Source: Microbacterium suwonense (GTDB lineage Bacteria; Actinomycetota; Actinomycetes; Actinomycetales; Microbacteriaceae). Taken from it: 64,000 bases of DNA. The stretch is from the NCBI RefSeq assembly GCF_030296555.1, contig NZ_AP027728.1, forward strand, positions 1,922,001 to 1,986,000. The letters run 5' to 3'. Below, piece after piece: positions 27,809 through 36,851 of this stretch. Both the position numbers and the translations under genes were made by a program. Under the pieces are notes generated by a model, which saw only the letters and a program-made list of their open reading frames with translations, was not told the DNA's origin and ran no database searches. Position 1 is the first letter of the stretch; the number at the start of each line of letters is the position of its first letter.

Positions 27809-28375
27809 GTGAAACTTCTCGTCGCAGCGCTGGATTCCGAGCTCCAGGCGTTCCCCGCAGAACTGCCCGGTTTCGACCGACTCGTCACAGGCCCGGGCAA
27901 GCTGATGGCCGCCGTCGGGCTCGCCCGTGCACTGGATGCGCGCGGCGCAGATCTGTACGACGAGATCGTGGTCGTCGGCACGGCGGGCGCGGTGAGCGAC
28001 GAGGTGGAGTCGGGTATCTACGAGGTCGGCGCCGCGATCCAGCACGACGTGCAGGATCTCGACGGCGTGATCGGCCGGCATGTATCGCTCCCTGCGCGCG
28101 TGGAGACCGATCGGGACGGCGTGACGATCGCGACCGGCGACATCTTCGTCGACGACGCGGATGCCGTGGCCCGGATCCGCGCGCTCGGTGGCGTGCTCGT
28201 CGACATGGAGACCTTCGCGTTCGTGTGGGTGGCGCAGCAGTTCGGTGTGCCGATCCGAGTGCTACGCGTGGTGTCGGATCGTGCGCAGGACGGCGCGACA
28301 CAGGTGTGGGACGACGTGGTCGCCGCGTGCAGCGCGCAGCTGTGGGATCACCTGCAGCGCGAGTACGCCATCTGA
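27809..28375 (+). CDS. Nucleosidase/phosphorylase (MTA/SAH nucleosidase-like)
   Basis: A 188-residue protein of the purine-nucleoside phosphorylase/Pfs fold: [12 protein letters not shown] at the start, VVVGTAGAV core, and [14 protein letters not shown] with the catalytic Glu, then [13 protein letters not shown]. Shorter than standard MTA/SAH nucleosidase (~230), so the substrate may differ. Start is a GTG with GAGG upstream. Divergent from nadE. Confidence 0.82.
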   Translation: MKLLVAALDSELQAFPAELPGFDRLVTGPGKLMAAVGLARALDARGADLYDEIVVVGTAGAVSDEVESGIYEVGAAIQHDVQDLDGVIGRHVSLPARVETDRDGVTIATGDIFVDDADAVARIRALGGVLVDMETFAFVWVAQQFGVPIRVLRVVSDRAQDGATQVWDDVVAACSAQLWDHLQREYAI

Positions 28376-28391
28376 TCTTCTCGCGCGCCGA

Positions 28392-31379
28392 TCAGCCGCG
28401 CGGTGCGTCGATCACACTCGGGCCATCGGGCAGCGCGCGGACGGTGAGCTGAGCGGGGATCTGCTCCTGCATGGCCTCGACGTGGCTGATCACGCCGACG
28501 GTGCGGCCGCCCTGCCGCAGTTCGTCGAGGGTGCGCATGGCGGTCTCAAGGGTGTCGGCATCCAGGGACCCGAATCCCTCATCGATGAACAGCGTGTCCA
28601 GACGGATGCCGCCGGCGCGCGCTGTGACGACCTCGGCTAGTCCCAGGGCGAGCGCGAGCGAAGACAGGAATGTCTCACCGCCGGAGAGCGACTTCGCTGG
28701 CCTGGTCTGCCCGGTGAAGGCATCGAAGACGACGATTCCCAGGCCGGAGGCCGCACCCCGCGCTGCTAGCGCATCGGAATGCTGCAGTTCGTAGCGTCCG
28801 TCGGACATGTCTCGCAGCCGCAGGTTGGCGGCGGCGACGATCTCTTCCAGCTCGGCAGCGAGCACGAAGGTCTCCAGGGTCATCCTGCGCGTGTTGCCGG
28901 CTCGGCCGGCCAGCGTGTCTGCGAGACCGCGAAGCACCTCGAACTCCTCGGCATCCGATGCGGATGCCGCGTGCTCGGATGCGGCCGCGTCGACGGTCGC
29001 CGTCAGACTCGTCTGCACTCCGCGGGCACGGCTGTCGTCGTCGACCACGCTCAGCCAGGCGGCCCGCGCAGCAGCGGCCTGCTCCTGTGCGACGGTGAGG
29101 TCGATCGGCTCCTCGGGGAGGGCGCGCAGCTCGAGATCGAGCAGCAGCGCCCGCTCCTTCTCCCGCGCGACGCGATGCGCCGTGACGCGCTCATCGAGAG
29201 CGGCGATCTCGGCGGCGCCGAGCAGAGCCTGCTCGGCTTCGGCGAGCGTGTCGAAGAGGGAGTCCGCGATGGCCCGATCCAGCTCCGCCCGCGCGTCGCT
29301 TGAGCGTTCGGCTGCGGCGACGTGCGCATCGATCGCATCCGCAGCGGCGATCGCGGCTGTGATCTGCCGCTGCGCTTCGGCGGCGCGTTCGGCGACGGTC
29401 GCGTACTCACCGCGAGCGGCGGCGATCAGCCGTTCGGCGTCGGCGATGCGCTGTTCGATCAGCGACAGCTCGGTGCGGGCCGCGCTGCGGGACTCGGATG
29501 CCGCGATCCGGCGCGTCTCGAGGTCTGCAGCGCTGTTCTGCAGCACGTCCAGCTCCGCCGTGAGCGTCGCCGCGCGCTCGGCGGCTGCGAGCGCCGCATC
29601 GTGCGCGCTGCGCGCTTTCGCCAATTCGGCTTCGGCCCGCTCCGGCTCCAGCCCGGTGGAGCGCTCCAGAGCAGCCGCGTGCGCGGCGGTCAGGCTCGAC
29701 AACTCCTTCGATGCCGCGCGCTCGACGGCGGCTGCGGCATCGCGTTCGGTCTCGGCCGCGGCGATGTCGGCGGCGGAGACCGGATCGGAGTGCTCGGCGG
29801 GGGACGGATGCTCGGTGGAGCCGCACACCGCGCAGGGCTCTCCGGCAGTGAGCGCGGATGCCAGCTCGCCCGCATAGCCGTCGAGGCGACGCTTGCGCAG
29901 CTGGGCGAGCGCTTCCTGCGCGCGCGTGTGCGCGTCTGTCGCTTCGGACTCGGCACGGGCCGCATCCGTGATCGCGGCGGCAAGGCGTTCTGCCTCGACG
30001 GCTCCGGCCCGGCGCTGTTCGGCGGCAGCGACGGTCTGCGCGGCGCTGTCGGCGCGATCGCCGTCACGACGCGCCGTGTCGCGCTCGGCGGTGATCTCGG
30101 CGATGCGAGTCGGCAGGGTGTTGCGTTCCGCCTCGATCGCAGTGAGCTCAACGGATGCCGATTCCTCGGCAGTTCGTGCCGTCGCAAGCTCTTCGGCCCG
30201 CCGCGACGCCTGGGCTTCGAGTTCGGCGGCGCGCTGCCAGCTGCCGCTCTCCCGCGTGCGATCCGATGCCCAGGAGCGGAAGTGGGCGGGCGAATGCGGT
30301 TTAGGAACCGGCACCGCCAGTGCCAGCGCGTCGCCCAATGCCTGCTTCTCAGCCTGTGCGGCCTGCTCGACAGCGGTCGACGCGCGACGCGCAGCGGTGA
30401 TCAGACTGTGCAACGGCTCGGCGGCCCGTCCGCGATCGCGCCGATCCGCGGCATCCGCGATCTCCGCCTCCTGGGCGTCGAGCGCGGCGAGTGCAGCCCG
30501 CGCCCGGTCGCGATCGTGCTGCCCCTGTCGCTGTTCTTTGAGGGCGGTGAGTGCGGCATCCGCCGCTGCCAGTGCCGTCTCGGCCGCAGTGCGCTCCTCT
30601 GCGAACCGCTCCACCTGGTAATCGGCGCGAGCGATCGCACGGCGGAGCCGCTCGATCCTGGCATCCGTCGTCTGCGGCGTGACTTTCTCGTCATCACCCC
30701 ACAGTTCGGATTCGCCGACGAGTCGCTCCGCCTCGTCCAGTCGCGCGTCGACCGCGGCCCTACGGCCGGCGAGTGCCTGCTCGGCGGCACGGCGCCGCTC
30801 ATCGAATCTCGCCTGATAGTCCGAGAAGCGCTCGGTTCCGAACAGCCGCCGCAGCAGCGCCTGCCGCTCTCTGCTGTCGGCGAGCAGGAAGTCGGCGAAC
30901 CGGTTCTGCGCGAGCAGGATCACCTGCAGGAACTGCTCCTGGCTGAGCTGCAGGATCTCATCCAGCTCGTGCGCGACGTCGACGGACCGCGCTGCCAGGC
31001 CTGCCCACTCGCCGTCGACCAGCCTCTCCAGCAGGGCCGAGGGCTGCTGCGTGGTCATCCCGCCACCTCGCTTCGCCGGCCGCTCGTAAGCGGGCGAGCG
31101 CGTCACCCGGTAGCGTCCGGCGACGGTGCTGAACTCCACCACGACCTCGGTCGGGTCGTCGGGCTCGCAGTGGTCGCTGCGCAGCCGCTTCTCGCCGCCG
31201 TCGTAGCGGGGCACTCCCCCGTACAGGCCGAAGCAGATCGCGTCGAGGATGCTGGACTTGCCCGCGCCGGTGCGCCCGGCGATCAGGAAGATGCCGTCGT
31301 CGGCGAAGGCATCGAACTCGACGGATTGGCGCGTGCGGAACGGGCCGAACCCGCACACCTCCAGGCGATGCAGCTGCAT
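28392..31379 (-). CDS. sbcC: SbcC, SMC-like exonuclease ATPase subunit
   Basis: A 995-residue Rad50/SbcC protein: Walker A GRTGAGKSSILDAICF near 36, two long Ala/Glu/Arg coiled coils, the zinc hook CAVC in EPCAVCGSTEHPS at ~525, signature LSGGETFLSSLALALGL and Walker B TLFIDEGFGSLD. With SbcD it cleaves hairpins and processes double-strand ends. Its start overlaps the sbcD stop by one base. Confidence 0.96.
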   Translation of the reverse strand: MQLHRLEVCGFGPFRTRQSVEFDAFADDGIFLIAGRTGAGKSSILDAICFGLYGGVPRYDGGEKRLRSDHCEPDDPTEVVVEFSTVAGRYRVTRSPAYERPAKRGGGMTTQQPSALLERLVDGEWAGLAARSVDVAHELDEILQLSQEQFLQVILLAQNRFADFLLADSRERQALLRRLFGTERFSDYQARFDERRRAAEQALAGRRAAVDARLDEAERLVGESELWGDDEKVTPQTTDARIERLRRAIARADYQVERFAEERTAAETALAAADAALTALKEQRQGQHDRDRARAALAALDAQEAEIADAADRRDRGRAAEPLHSLITAARRASTAVEQAAQAEKQALGDALALAVPVPKPHSPAHFRSWASDRTRESGSWQRAAELEAQASRRAEELATARTAEESASVELTAIEAERNTLPTRIAEITAERDTARRDGDRADSAAQTVAAAEQRRAGAVEAERLAAAITDAARAESEATDAHTRAQEALAQLRKRRLDGYAGELASALTAGEPCAVCGSTEHPSPAEHSDPVSAADIAAAETERDAAAAVERAASKELSSLTAAHAAALERSTGLEPERAEAELAKARSAHDAALAAAERAATLTAELDVLQNSAADLETRRIAASESRSAARTELSLIEQRIADAERLIAAARGEYATVAERAAEAQRQITAAIAAADAIDAHVAAAERSSDARAELDRAIADSLFDTLAEAEQALLGAAEIAALDERVTAHRVAREKERALLLDLELRALPEEPIDLTVAQEQAAAARAAWLSVVDDDSRARGVQTSLTATVDAAASEHAASASDAEEFEVLRGLADTLAGRAGNTRRMTLETFVLAAELEEIVAAANLRLRDMSDGRYELQHSDALAARGAASGLGIVVFDAFTGQTRPAKSLSGGETFLSSLALALGLAEVVTARAGGIRLDTLFIDEGFGSLDADTLETAMRTLDELRQGGRTVGVISHVEAMQEQIPAQLTVRALPDGPSVIDAPRG

Positions 31380-32548
31380 CAGACGAGCGCCTCGGCGCGC
31401 ACCCGCTCATCGAGCACCTCGCGGATCAGCTCGGTCTCGCGCTCAGTCGCCCCCTGCCCAGAACGGACGTGCTCGAGAAAGGCCTCGATGCGCTCCGTGT
31501 CCGTGACGGCCCCTCGCAGTCGCTGCGCATAGGAGCGCTCGTCGCCGGCATCCGCTCCTTCGGGCTGGTGCTGCACCAGCGCGCAGAACGGAAGGCGCTC
31601 GCGCAGCCGACGCATCGGCTCATGCTGTGTAACCGGATCGGTGTAGACCGCGCAGACCCAGTCATCGGCGTGGGCCGCGGCGTTCTGGTCGGAGAGGATC
31701 TCGTCGAGCGCGCCGGTAAGGGTCACGAGCGCGCGCGGCACGGGCAGTGACAGCCACTGGGTGCTCGCCAGCCCGTCGGCATCGAGATCGACCAGCCAGG
31801 AGCCGCGCTCCTTGTGCTGCTCGCCGAAGCTGTAGTGCAGCGGCGCACCCGAGTAGCGCACCCGTTCGCTGAGCTGCTGACGACCGTGGATGTGACCGAG
31901 CGCGACGTAGTCGGGTCTATCGAAGGAGGCCAACGGCACCATGTCCAGACCGCCCTGACGCACTTCGCGTTCGAGACCCACCGTGGCATCGACACCGGCT
32001 GCGAAGCAGTGCGCAACGGCGACGGAGCGCCCCTGGTGCGCGACCATCCCCTCGCGGACCAGCCCCATGGCGTGCTGCATCACCTGCGCCTGCGTGCGCA
32101 GTGCGGGCGCGTTCCCCTCGGCATCCGTCCAGTGCTGGCGCACGATCGCCGGCTCCAGGTAGGGGATGCCGAAGAAGTGCACCGGGCCGTGCACGTCGTG
32201 CACCGTGACCGGAGTGGCGATCGCGAGCGGATCGGTGAGCACGTGGATGCCGTCGCGCAGCAGCCGGGAGTGAAAACCGAGCCGCGCGGCGGAGTCGTGA
32301 TTGCCGCTGGTCATGATGACCGTCGCGCCGGTCTCGTGCAGCGCCAGCAGCGTCTCGTCGAGCAGGGTATAGGCGGATGCCGCGGGGGTGGCCGAGTCGA
32401 ACACGTCGCCGGCGACGATCACCACGTCGACATCATGCTCGCGCACCTGGTCCACCAGCGCACCGAGCACCTCGGCCAGAGCCGCGAGCGTGGAGTGCCC
32501 GTGGAACGTGCGGCCGATGTGCCAGTCGGAGGTGTGCAGGATTCGCAT
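31379..32548 (-). CDS. sbcD: SbcD, Mre11-type nuclease subunit
   Basis: A 389-residue metallophosphoesterase nuclease. Metal-ligand motifs: HTSDWHIGRTFHG, VAGDVFDSATP, SGNHDSAARLG, and ALGHIHGRQ near 225. The ATG at 32548 gives the canonical MRILHTSDWHIG start and has TACCTT six bases upstream. Works as a complex with SbcC. Confidence 0.96.
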   Translation of the reverse strand: MRILHTSDWHIGRTFHGHSTLAALAEVLGALVDQVREHDVDVVIVAGDVFDSATPAASAYTLLDETLLALHETGATVIMTSGNHDSAARLGFHSRLLRDGIHVLTDPLAIATPVTVHDVHGPVHFFGIPYLEPAIVRQHWTDAEGNAPALRTQAQVMQHAMGLVREGMVAHQGRSVAVAHCFAAGVDATVGLEREVRQGGLDMVPLASFDRPDYVALGHIHGRQQLSERVRYSGAPLHYSFGEQHKERGSWLVDLDADGLASTQWLSLPVPRALVTLTGALDEILSDQNAAAHADDWVCAVYTDPVTQHEPMRRLRERLPFCALVQHQPEGADAGDERSYAQRLRGAVTDTERIEAFLEHVRSGQGATERETELIREVLDERVRAEALV

Positions 32549-32909
32549 GTTTCCAAGGTAGGCAGGGCCTCCGACATCGCGGTCGAGGCGTGCCGCACGA
32601 GGGGCGCACCACCGCTTCGCGGGGCGCGACACGCCGCATCCGCCGCGTGGAGGCGACCAGGTGCGCCACCTGAAGGCCGACGGCGAGCACCGAGGAGCAC
32701 CGGCGAGGAGCGGAAGGTCCCCTGACCCACCCTCGTCGTGACGACCGGCACGTGGTGATGCGGACTGCGCTGTGCGCGGTCACGGGTGCGGAATGCGGGG
32801 CTGCGTCATGCGTGGTGATGGGCTGCCCTCCGCCCGTACTGGTCGACTTGCCCCGCCGACCAAGGGGTTGTGCCCGCTTCGTCTCGACTACCGACTTCCG
32901 CTGCCTCGT
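32549..32909. repeat. 361-bp gene-free gap with a family B copy
   Basis: The part near the sbcD start holds its -10 box (TACCTT, minus strand, 32555-32560). At ~32634-32675 lies a family B variant: CGCATCCGCCGCGTGGAGGC then CAGGTG-CGC-CACCTG, a 15-bp palindrome. The rest (32690-32909) shows nothing recognisable on either strand. Confidence 0.6.
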
Positions 32910-33377
32910 CTATTCGTCCAGGTCGTGCCCCCAGTTCGCCTGCTGGATCCGACCGTCCAGTTCTCGAAGCTGCCGCGCCACGTCGTCGGCCCGCGCGCGC
33001 AGCTCCGCGACCGGCAGCGCGGCGAACTGGCGCAGCTCCGAGCGCATCTGGCGCATGAAGCCCTGATCGGTGCCGGATGCCGCGGTGGCGGCGTCCGTGA
33101 GAAGCGAGTGCCGCATCCGCAGCACGTCGCGTGTCGCGAGGGCATCCGTCATCGTGCCGTCGGCGCCGAGGTCGACCCGGCTGTTCGTCGTGTTGATGCG
33201 GCGGATCAGGTCTCGCAGCTGATCGAGCGCGGCATCGGCCTCGACCAGCAGCGCGGCGGCATCCTCTGCGGGCTCCTCGCCCTCCTGATAGCGCGCATTG
33301 CCGGTGATGCGGGAGCGGAGCTGTTCGATGCGGCGCTGAAGATCTGCGCGCGCCGCGAGCGCCTCGGCGAGTCTCAT
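32910..33377 (-). CDS. DIP1984-family protein
   Basis: A 155-residue, highly helical and charged protein starting MRLAEALAARADLQRRIEQL, with NTTNSRVDLG in the middle, the pattern of the DIP1984 family of unknown function. Predicted coiled coil at both ends. ATG at 33377; earlier starts would be antisense-frame sequence. Confidence 0.82.
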   Translation of the reverse strand: MRLAEALAARADLQRRIEQLRSRITGNARYQEGEEPAEDAAALLVEADAALDQLRDLIRRINTTNSRVDLGADGTMTDALATRDVLRMRHSLLTDAATAASGTDQGFMRQMRSELRQFAALPVAELRARADDVARQLRELDGRIQQANWGHDLDE

Positions 33378-33408
33378 GCCCTCATCCTGACAGCCGACGG
33401 CGCCGATG

Positions 33409-33717
33409 TCACCGTCGGCGCTGCAGGTGCTGCTTGTCCGGATGCGCGTCGAACCAGTCCGCGACGTACCAGCACACGGCATCCACCTTCCGATCTCCTC
33501 TGGCCTCGATGTCGGCGACGGCCCCGGCAACCACCTCGGCCGCATAGCCGTTGCCCCGGAAGGCCGGAACCGTGAACGCCCGGGTCAGCGCGATGGTCCG
33601 GCCGTCATCGCGATAGTCGAGCACGCTGACCAGAACGCCGTCGCGGGTGAGGCTGTAGCGGGAGGAATCCTTCTCGTCAGCGAACGCATATCGAGAGGCA
33701 CGAGCAGGAGAGGTCAT
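33409..33717 (-). CDS. Small GNAT-type acetyltransferase (YjdJ-like)
   Basis: A 102-residue N-acetyltransferase of the short Gcn5-related type: TRAFTVPAFRGNGYAAEVVAG contains the acetyl-CoA loop RGNGYA, and DAVCWYVADWF is the terminal strand region. A TAACGT -10 box six bases upstream supports the ATG at 33717. Confidence 0.85.
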   Translation of the reverse strand: MTSPARASRYAFADEKDSSRYSLTRDGVLVSVLDYRDDGRTIALTRAFTVPAFRGNGYAAEVVAGAVADIEARGDRKVDAVCWYVADWFDAHPDKQHLQRRR

Positions 33718-33723
33718 GCAACC

Positions 33724-33729
33724 ACGTTA
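33724..33729 (-). promoter_or_regulatory. -10 box of small GNAT gene (leaderless)
   Basis: TAACGT on the minus strand, six bases before the ATG at 33717. Confidence 0.5.
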
Positions 33730-33760
33730 CGTCGTGTGACGGCTCGGAGATCGACACGTT

Positions 33761-33790
33761 TTGACACGGCGGGTCATGGTAGGAAATAAT
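33761..33790 (+). promoter_or_regulatory. Near-consensus promoter of cysteine leader peptide
   Basis: TTGACA (33761-33766), an 18-bp spacer and AATAAT (33785-33790). The ATG of the leader peptide begins seven bases later, so the transcript should be leaderless. Confidence 0.75.
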
Positions 33791-33797
33791 CAGCCCC

Positions 33798-33899
33798 ATG
33801 ACCACCAACGCAAGCCCTTTGTCCGCCCAGGAGGCGAACAGGACTGCCGGGATGATGATGCCCGGTCGCGTTGGCATGTGTTGCCGAATGTGTTGCTAA
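33798..33899 (+). CDS. 33-residue cysteine-rich leader peptide
   Basis: ATG at 33798, stop TAA at 33897-33899. It begins MTTNASPLSAQE and ends GMCCRMCC, two Cys-Cys pairs immediately before the stop. Poly-cysteine upstream ORFs of this kind act in actinobacteria as cysteine-responsive attenuators: ribosome stalling at Cys codons changes folding of the downstream RNA. Here the next gene, 155 bases downstream, is a winged-helix protein rather than an obvious sulfur gene. The leader role is inferred from composition, promoter position and downstream hairpins. Confidence 0.75.
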   Translation: MTTNASPLSAQEANRTAGMMMPGRVGMCCRMCC

Positions 33900-33929
33900 G
33901 GCGCAACCACCCAGATCGACCTGTTGTCT

Positions 33930-33976
33930 CCCTTCATCTCAAGGGCCAGGTCTCTGAGCGCCCACCCTTCGCGCTC
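33930..33976 (+). promoter_or_regulatory. Two hairpins after the leader peptide (attenuator candidate)
   Basis: CCCTT (33930) pairs with AAGGG (33941) across six bases, and GAGCGC (33956) pairs with GCGCTC (33971) across nine. They lie between the leader peptide and the winged-helix gene where an attenuator would be expected. Confidence 0.45.
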
Positions 33977-34054
33977 ATCCCCCACCGGCTCTCCCGGTCA
34001 TCTCGTGCAACGCATTCCGAGCCCGCCGGCTCGCATCCTCCAAGGACCATCATC

Positions 34055-34744
34055 ATGTCGAACACCGCACTTCTCGAGCGTCCCGTCACCGCCCCCGTCC
34101 GCATCGTCTCTCCGACGGATGCCGCCGCAGACCTGCCTTCGATCCGCTCACCCCGCGGCTTCGCCCTGTACGTCGGCATCGACGAGATCAAGGCGGCCGA
34201 GGCCGGAGTGAGCCTGCCCCTTCTCGTGGACGCGCTGCGCCGCACGCTCGCCGAGCTCGCTCCGAGCGCTGAGACCCACGCCACCGTCGCGCTCGCTCCG
34301 CAGTCCGCCGGCGGCCGCGACCTCGATGTCGTGCGCCTGGCACTGCACGAGCCCGGCGCCATCGCCCGCGCGCAGGCCGCCGTCGAGGAGGAGAAGGACG
34401 AGGATGCCGGCGTCGTCGTCGACATCTCCCGCAAGCGCGTGCTGCTGGACGGCGAGTCCGCCGCCTTCACCTACAAGGAGTTCGAACTGCTGCAGTACCT
34501 GGTGCTGCGCGAGGGTCGCACCATCGAGCGCTCCGAGCTCGTCTCGGCCCTGTGGCAGGCGTCGTCCGAGGAGGACGCCCCCGGCGAGCGCACCATCGAC
34601 GTGCACGTGCGCCGCCTGCGCGCCAAGCTCGGCCGCCACGAAGACATCGTGCGCACCGTGCGCGGCGTCGGCTACCGCTTCGACCGGCACGCCGATGTCA
34701 CGATCCGCTACGGTCACGGCACGCCTTCGCCCGACCGCTTCTGA
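34055..34744 (+). CDS. Winged-helix (OmpR/PhoB-type) DNA-binding protein
   Basis: A 229-residue protein. The last ~110 residues are an OmpR-type effector domain: FTYKEFELLQYLVLREGRTI, then ERTIDVHVRRLRAKLG and VRTVRGVGYRF. The N-terminal half lacks a recognisable receiver phospho-acceptor and reads as an unknown small domain. It is the only gene downstream of the cysteine leader peptide, so its expression may follow cysteine supply. AAGGA precedes the ATG. Confidence 0.85.
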   Translation: MSNTALLERPVTAPVRIVSPTDAAADLPSIRSPRGFALYVGIDEIKAAEAGVSLPLLVDALRRTLAELAPSAETHATVALAPQSAGGRDLDVVRLALHEPGAIARAQAAVEEEKDEDAGVVVDISRKRVLLDGESAAFTYKEFELLQYLVLREGRTIERSELVSALWQASSEEDAPGERTIDVHVRRLRAKLGRHEDIVRTVRGVGYRFDRHADVTIRYGHGTPSPDRF

Positions 34745-34801
34745 GGTCTCGAGGCGGCTCTGCGGCTTCGCATCCGCCGCCGTTCTCGAGGTCGAGCGCC
34801 C

Positions 34802-35079
34802 GCGGCCGTTTCCTGCAACCGCGCCAGTTTCCTGCAACCGCGCCAGTTTCCTGCAACCGCGGCCGTCTCCTGCAGCCGCGGCACTTTCCTGCAATCGCGC
34901 CATCGATCGATGCAGCGGATGCCAAAGAATGCAGCGCACCGCGGCAGTTCTCAGCAACCGCGGCAGTGCTCAGCATCCGCGGCAGTTTCCCGCAGCCGCG
35001 GCAGTTTCCCGCAGCCGCGGCACTTTCCTGCAACCGCGCCATCGATCGATGCAGCGGATGCCAAAGAATGCAGCGCACC
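34802..35079. repeat. Family A composite array: (five 19-mers + 44-bp cap) x 2
   Basis: 19-mers start at 34802, 34821, 34840, 34859 and 34878 (type GCGCCAGTTTCCTGCAACC), then a 44-bp cap 34897-34940 with ATCGATCGAT. Five more 19-mers start at 34941, 34960, 34979, 34998 and 35017, followed by the cap again at 35036-35079, identical to the first over its length. The overall period is 139 bp. It occupies the 418-bp gap between the winged-helix gene and the glycosylase; no gene is present. Confidence 0.95.
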
Positions 35080-35149
35080 CGCACGGGTGGGCCGCGCCCG
35101 GGCCGTTCATGCGAGCAGCGCGCGAAGTCGGGATGTCGGCGGGGACGCG

Positions 35150-35155
35150 TAGGGT
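35150..35155 (+). promoter_or_regulatory. -10 box of AlkA-like gene (leaderless)
   Basis: TAGGGT, seven bases before the ATG at 35163. Confidence 0.55.
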
Positions 35156-35162
35156 TCCTGAT

Positions 35163-36104
35163 ATGACCCTGGTGACGGATGCTGCGCCCACGGCGGCACG
35201 CGAATCCGTCTACCGTCCGCGGCATCCGCTCGATCTGATGGCGACCGTCGGGATGCTGCGCCGCGGCGGCACCGACCCGACGATAGTCATCGACGGCGGA
35301 CGCCTCTGGATGGCGTTCCGAACGGATGCCGGCATCGCGTCCCTCTGCCTGCGGAACGTCGGCGACGAAATCCACGCAGCCGCCTGGGGCTCGGGCGCCG
35401 GGGAGGCGCTCGATCGGGTTCCTGCGCTGTGCGGTGCCGACGACGATTCGACCGGGTTCGATGTCTCCTCGCATCCGAGGCTGGCGGAGGTCGCACGCCG
35501 CAATCCCGGCATCCGGATGACGCGCACCGGACGGGTCTTCGACGCACTGGCCTGCGCGATCATCGAGCAGAAGGTCACCGGCATGCAGGCTTTCGGTGCC
35601 TGGCGGCAGCTGGTGAGCAGCTACGGCGAACGCGCGCCGGGCCCGACGCCCCGTCCGATGTTCGCAGCACCCTCCTCGGAGATGTGGCGCTCCATCCCGT
35701 CCTGGGCGTTCCACCGTGCGGGAGTCGAGCCATCGCAGGCCCGCACGATCGCGCGCTCCGCGATGCGCGGGCCGAGCCTCGAACGCGCCGTGCTCTCGGC
35801 ATCCGATGGCCCCGCTCGCGAGCGGGTGCTCACCAGCCTTCCCGGGATCGGCCCGTGGACATCGGCCGAGACGCGCATCCGCGCCCTCGGCGATCCGGAT
35901 GCCGTGAGCGTGGGCGACTTCCATCTGGCCCACGAGGTCGGCTACGCCCTGACCGGCAGTCGCACCGACCACGACGGGATGCTCGAGCTGCTGGCGCCCT
36001 GGGCGGGACACCGCCAGCGCATCATCCGCCTGATCTTCGCCGCCGGCATCCGCGAACCCCGCCGCGGCGCGCGTCTGGCCCCAGAGGACCACCGCGCCCG
36101 CTGA
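35163..36104 (+). CDS. AlkA-like DNA-3-methyladenine glycosylase
   Basis: A 313-residue HhH-GPD glycosylase: ACAIIEQKVTGMQAFGAWRQLV, helix-hairpin-helix LTSLPGIGPWTSAETRIRAL and the catalytic Asp in VSVGDFHLAHEVGYAL. Removes alkylated bases such as 3-methyladenine. Its N-terminal ~100 residues correspond to the AlkA N-domain. A direct-reversal enzyme (ogt) lies at 49 kb. Confidence 0.88.
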   Translation: MTLVTDAAPTAARESVYRPRHPLDLMATVGMLRRGGTDPTIVIDGGRLWMAFRTDAGIASLCLRNVGDEIHAAAWGSGAGEALDRVPALCGADDDSTGFDVSSHPRLAEVARRNPGIRMTRTGRVFDALACAIIEQKVTGMQAFGAWRQLVSSYGERAPGPTPRPMFAAPSSEMWRSIPSWAFHRAGVEPSQARTIARSAMRGPSLERAVLSASDGPARERVLTSLPGIGPWTSAETRIRALGDPDAVSVGDFHLAHEVGYALTGSRTDHDGMLELLAPWAGHRQRIIRLIFAAGIREPRRGARLAPEDHRAR

Positions 36105-36115
36105 GCCCCGCCCGC

Positions 36116-36311
36116 TCTTGCCTGGTGCCCGCTCCTGGATCGAGGTCGACCGTCTGCACGCGATCGCCACGGATGCCGGATGGACGGCGGTGCGCGAGCC
36201 GAAGCCGTATCCACGGTTCAGCGACGGTACTGCGCGTCGTTCGTCGAGGATGCCAGCGGCATCCGCCGGGAGTTCGTGCACAATCCACCGCGGGAGACCG
36301 CCGAGGAATGA
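36116..36311 (+). pseudogene. VOC/glyoxalase-family gene, 3' stub
   Basis: Reads WIEVDRLHAIATDAGWTAVR, then EPKPYPRFSD and, after a one-base frame change at ~36225, YCASFVEDASGIRREFVHNPP. It matches the C-terminal half of the intact VOC gene at 36852-37253 (DEVDRIHAIALTAGW...HNPPRDD). The N-terminal half is gone. The frame change (GACGGTAC where GACCGGTAC is expected) may be a sequence error; the truncation is not. Confidence 0.8.
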
Positions 36312-36393
36312 ATGGCTCTTGCCGGTGTCTGTGGTCGGGCGCAGAATGCAGTGAGCCGGCGACGACGTCGGCATCCGACCGGAAGGCGAACCG

Positions 36394-36804
36394 ATGGCTG
36401 TGCTGACCCCTTACCTCTCGTTCCGCGACAACGCCCGTGAAGCGATGACGTTCTATCAATCGGTGCTCGGCGGCAAGCTCGACCTGGTCGAGTTCTCGTC
36501 GTTCCCCGACATCATGCAGGATCCCGCCGACGCGAACAAGATCATGCACTCCTGGCTCGCCACCGACGACGGAATGGTGCTCGCCGGTTCGGACACCCCT
36601 ACCGGCATGGACTTCCGGCCGCCAGAGAACATCTCGATCTCGGTCAGCGGCGACGACGAAACCCGGATGCAGGCGATCTGGGACGGCCTCAGCGACGGCG
36701 GCACCGTGACCATGCCGTTCGACTCCCCGCCGTGGGGCGGACGGTTCGGCATGCTCGTCGACCGCTATGGCATGTCCTGGATGGTCACGGTCCACGCGGC
36801 GTAG
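36394..36804 (+). CDS. PhnB-like VOC family protein
   Basis: A 136-residue VOC (glyoxalase-like) protein of PhnB type: LTPYLSFRDNAREAMTFYQS at the start, MPFDSPPWGGRFGMLVDRYG near the end with the conserved W-G..G.. pattern. PhnB-like proteins lack proven activity. Tandem with a second VOC gene. Confidence 0.9.
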   Translation: MAVLTPYLSFRDNAREAMTFYQSVLGGKLDLVEFSSFPDIMQDPADANKIMHSWLATDDGMVLAGSDTPTGMDFRPPENISISVSGDDETRMQAIWDGLSDGGTVTMPFDSPPWGGRFGMLVDRYGMSWMVTVHAA

Positions 36805-36851
36805 CCCATGCGGCTCGGCCGGATGTCGGTGGCAGGCGCCACACTGTGGGG

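Noticed and set aside
34802..35079. CRISPR array
   Set aside because: The 19-bp repeats are directly adjacent with no unique spacers, and no cas genes are present.
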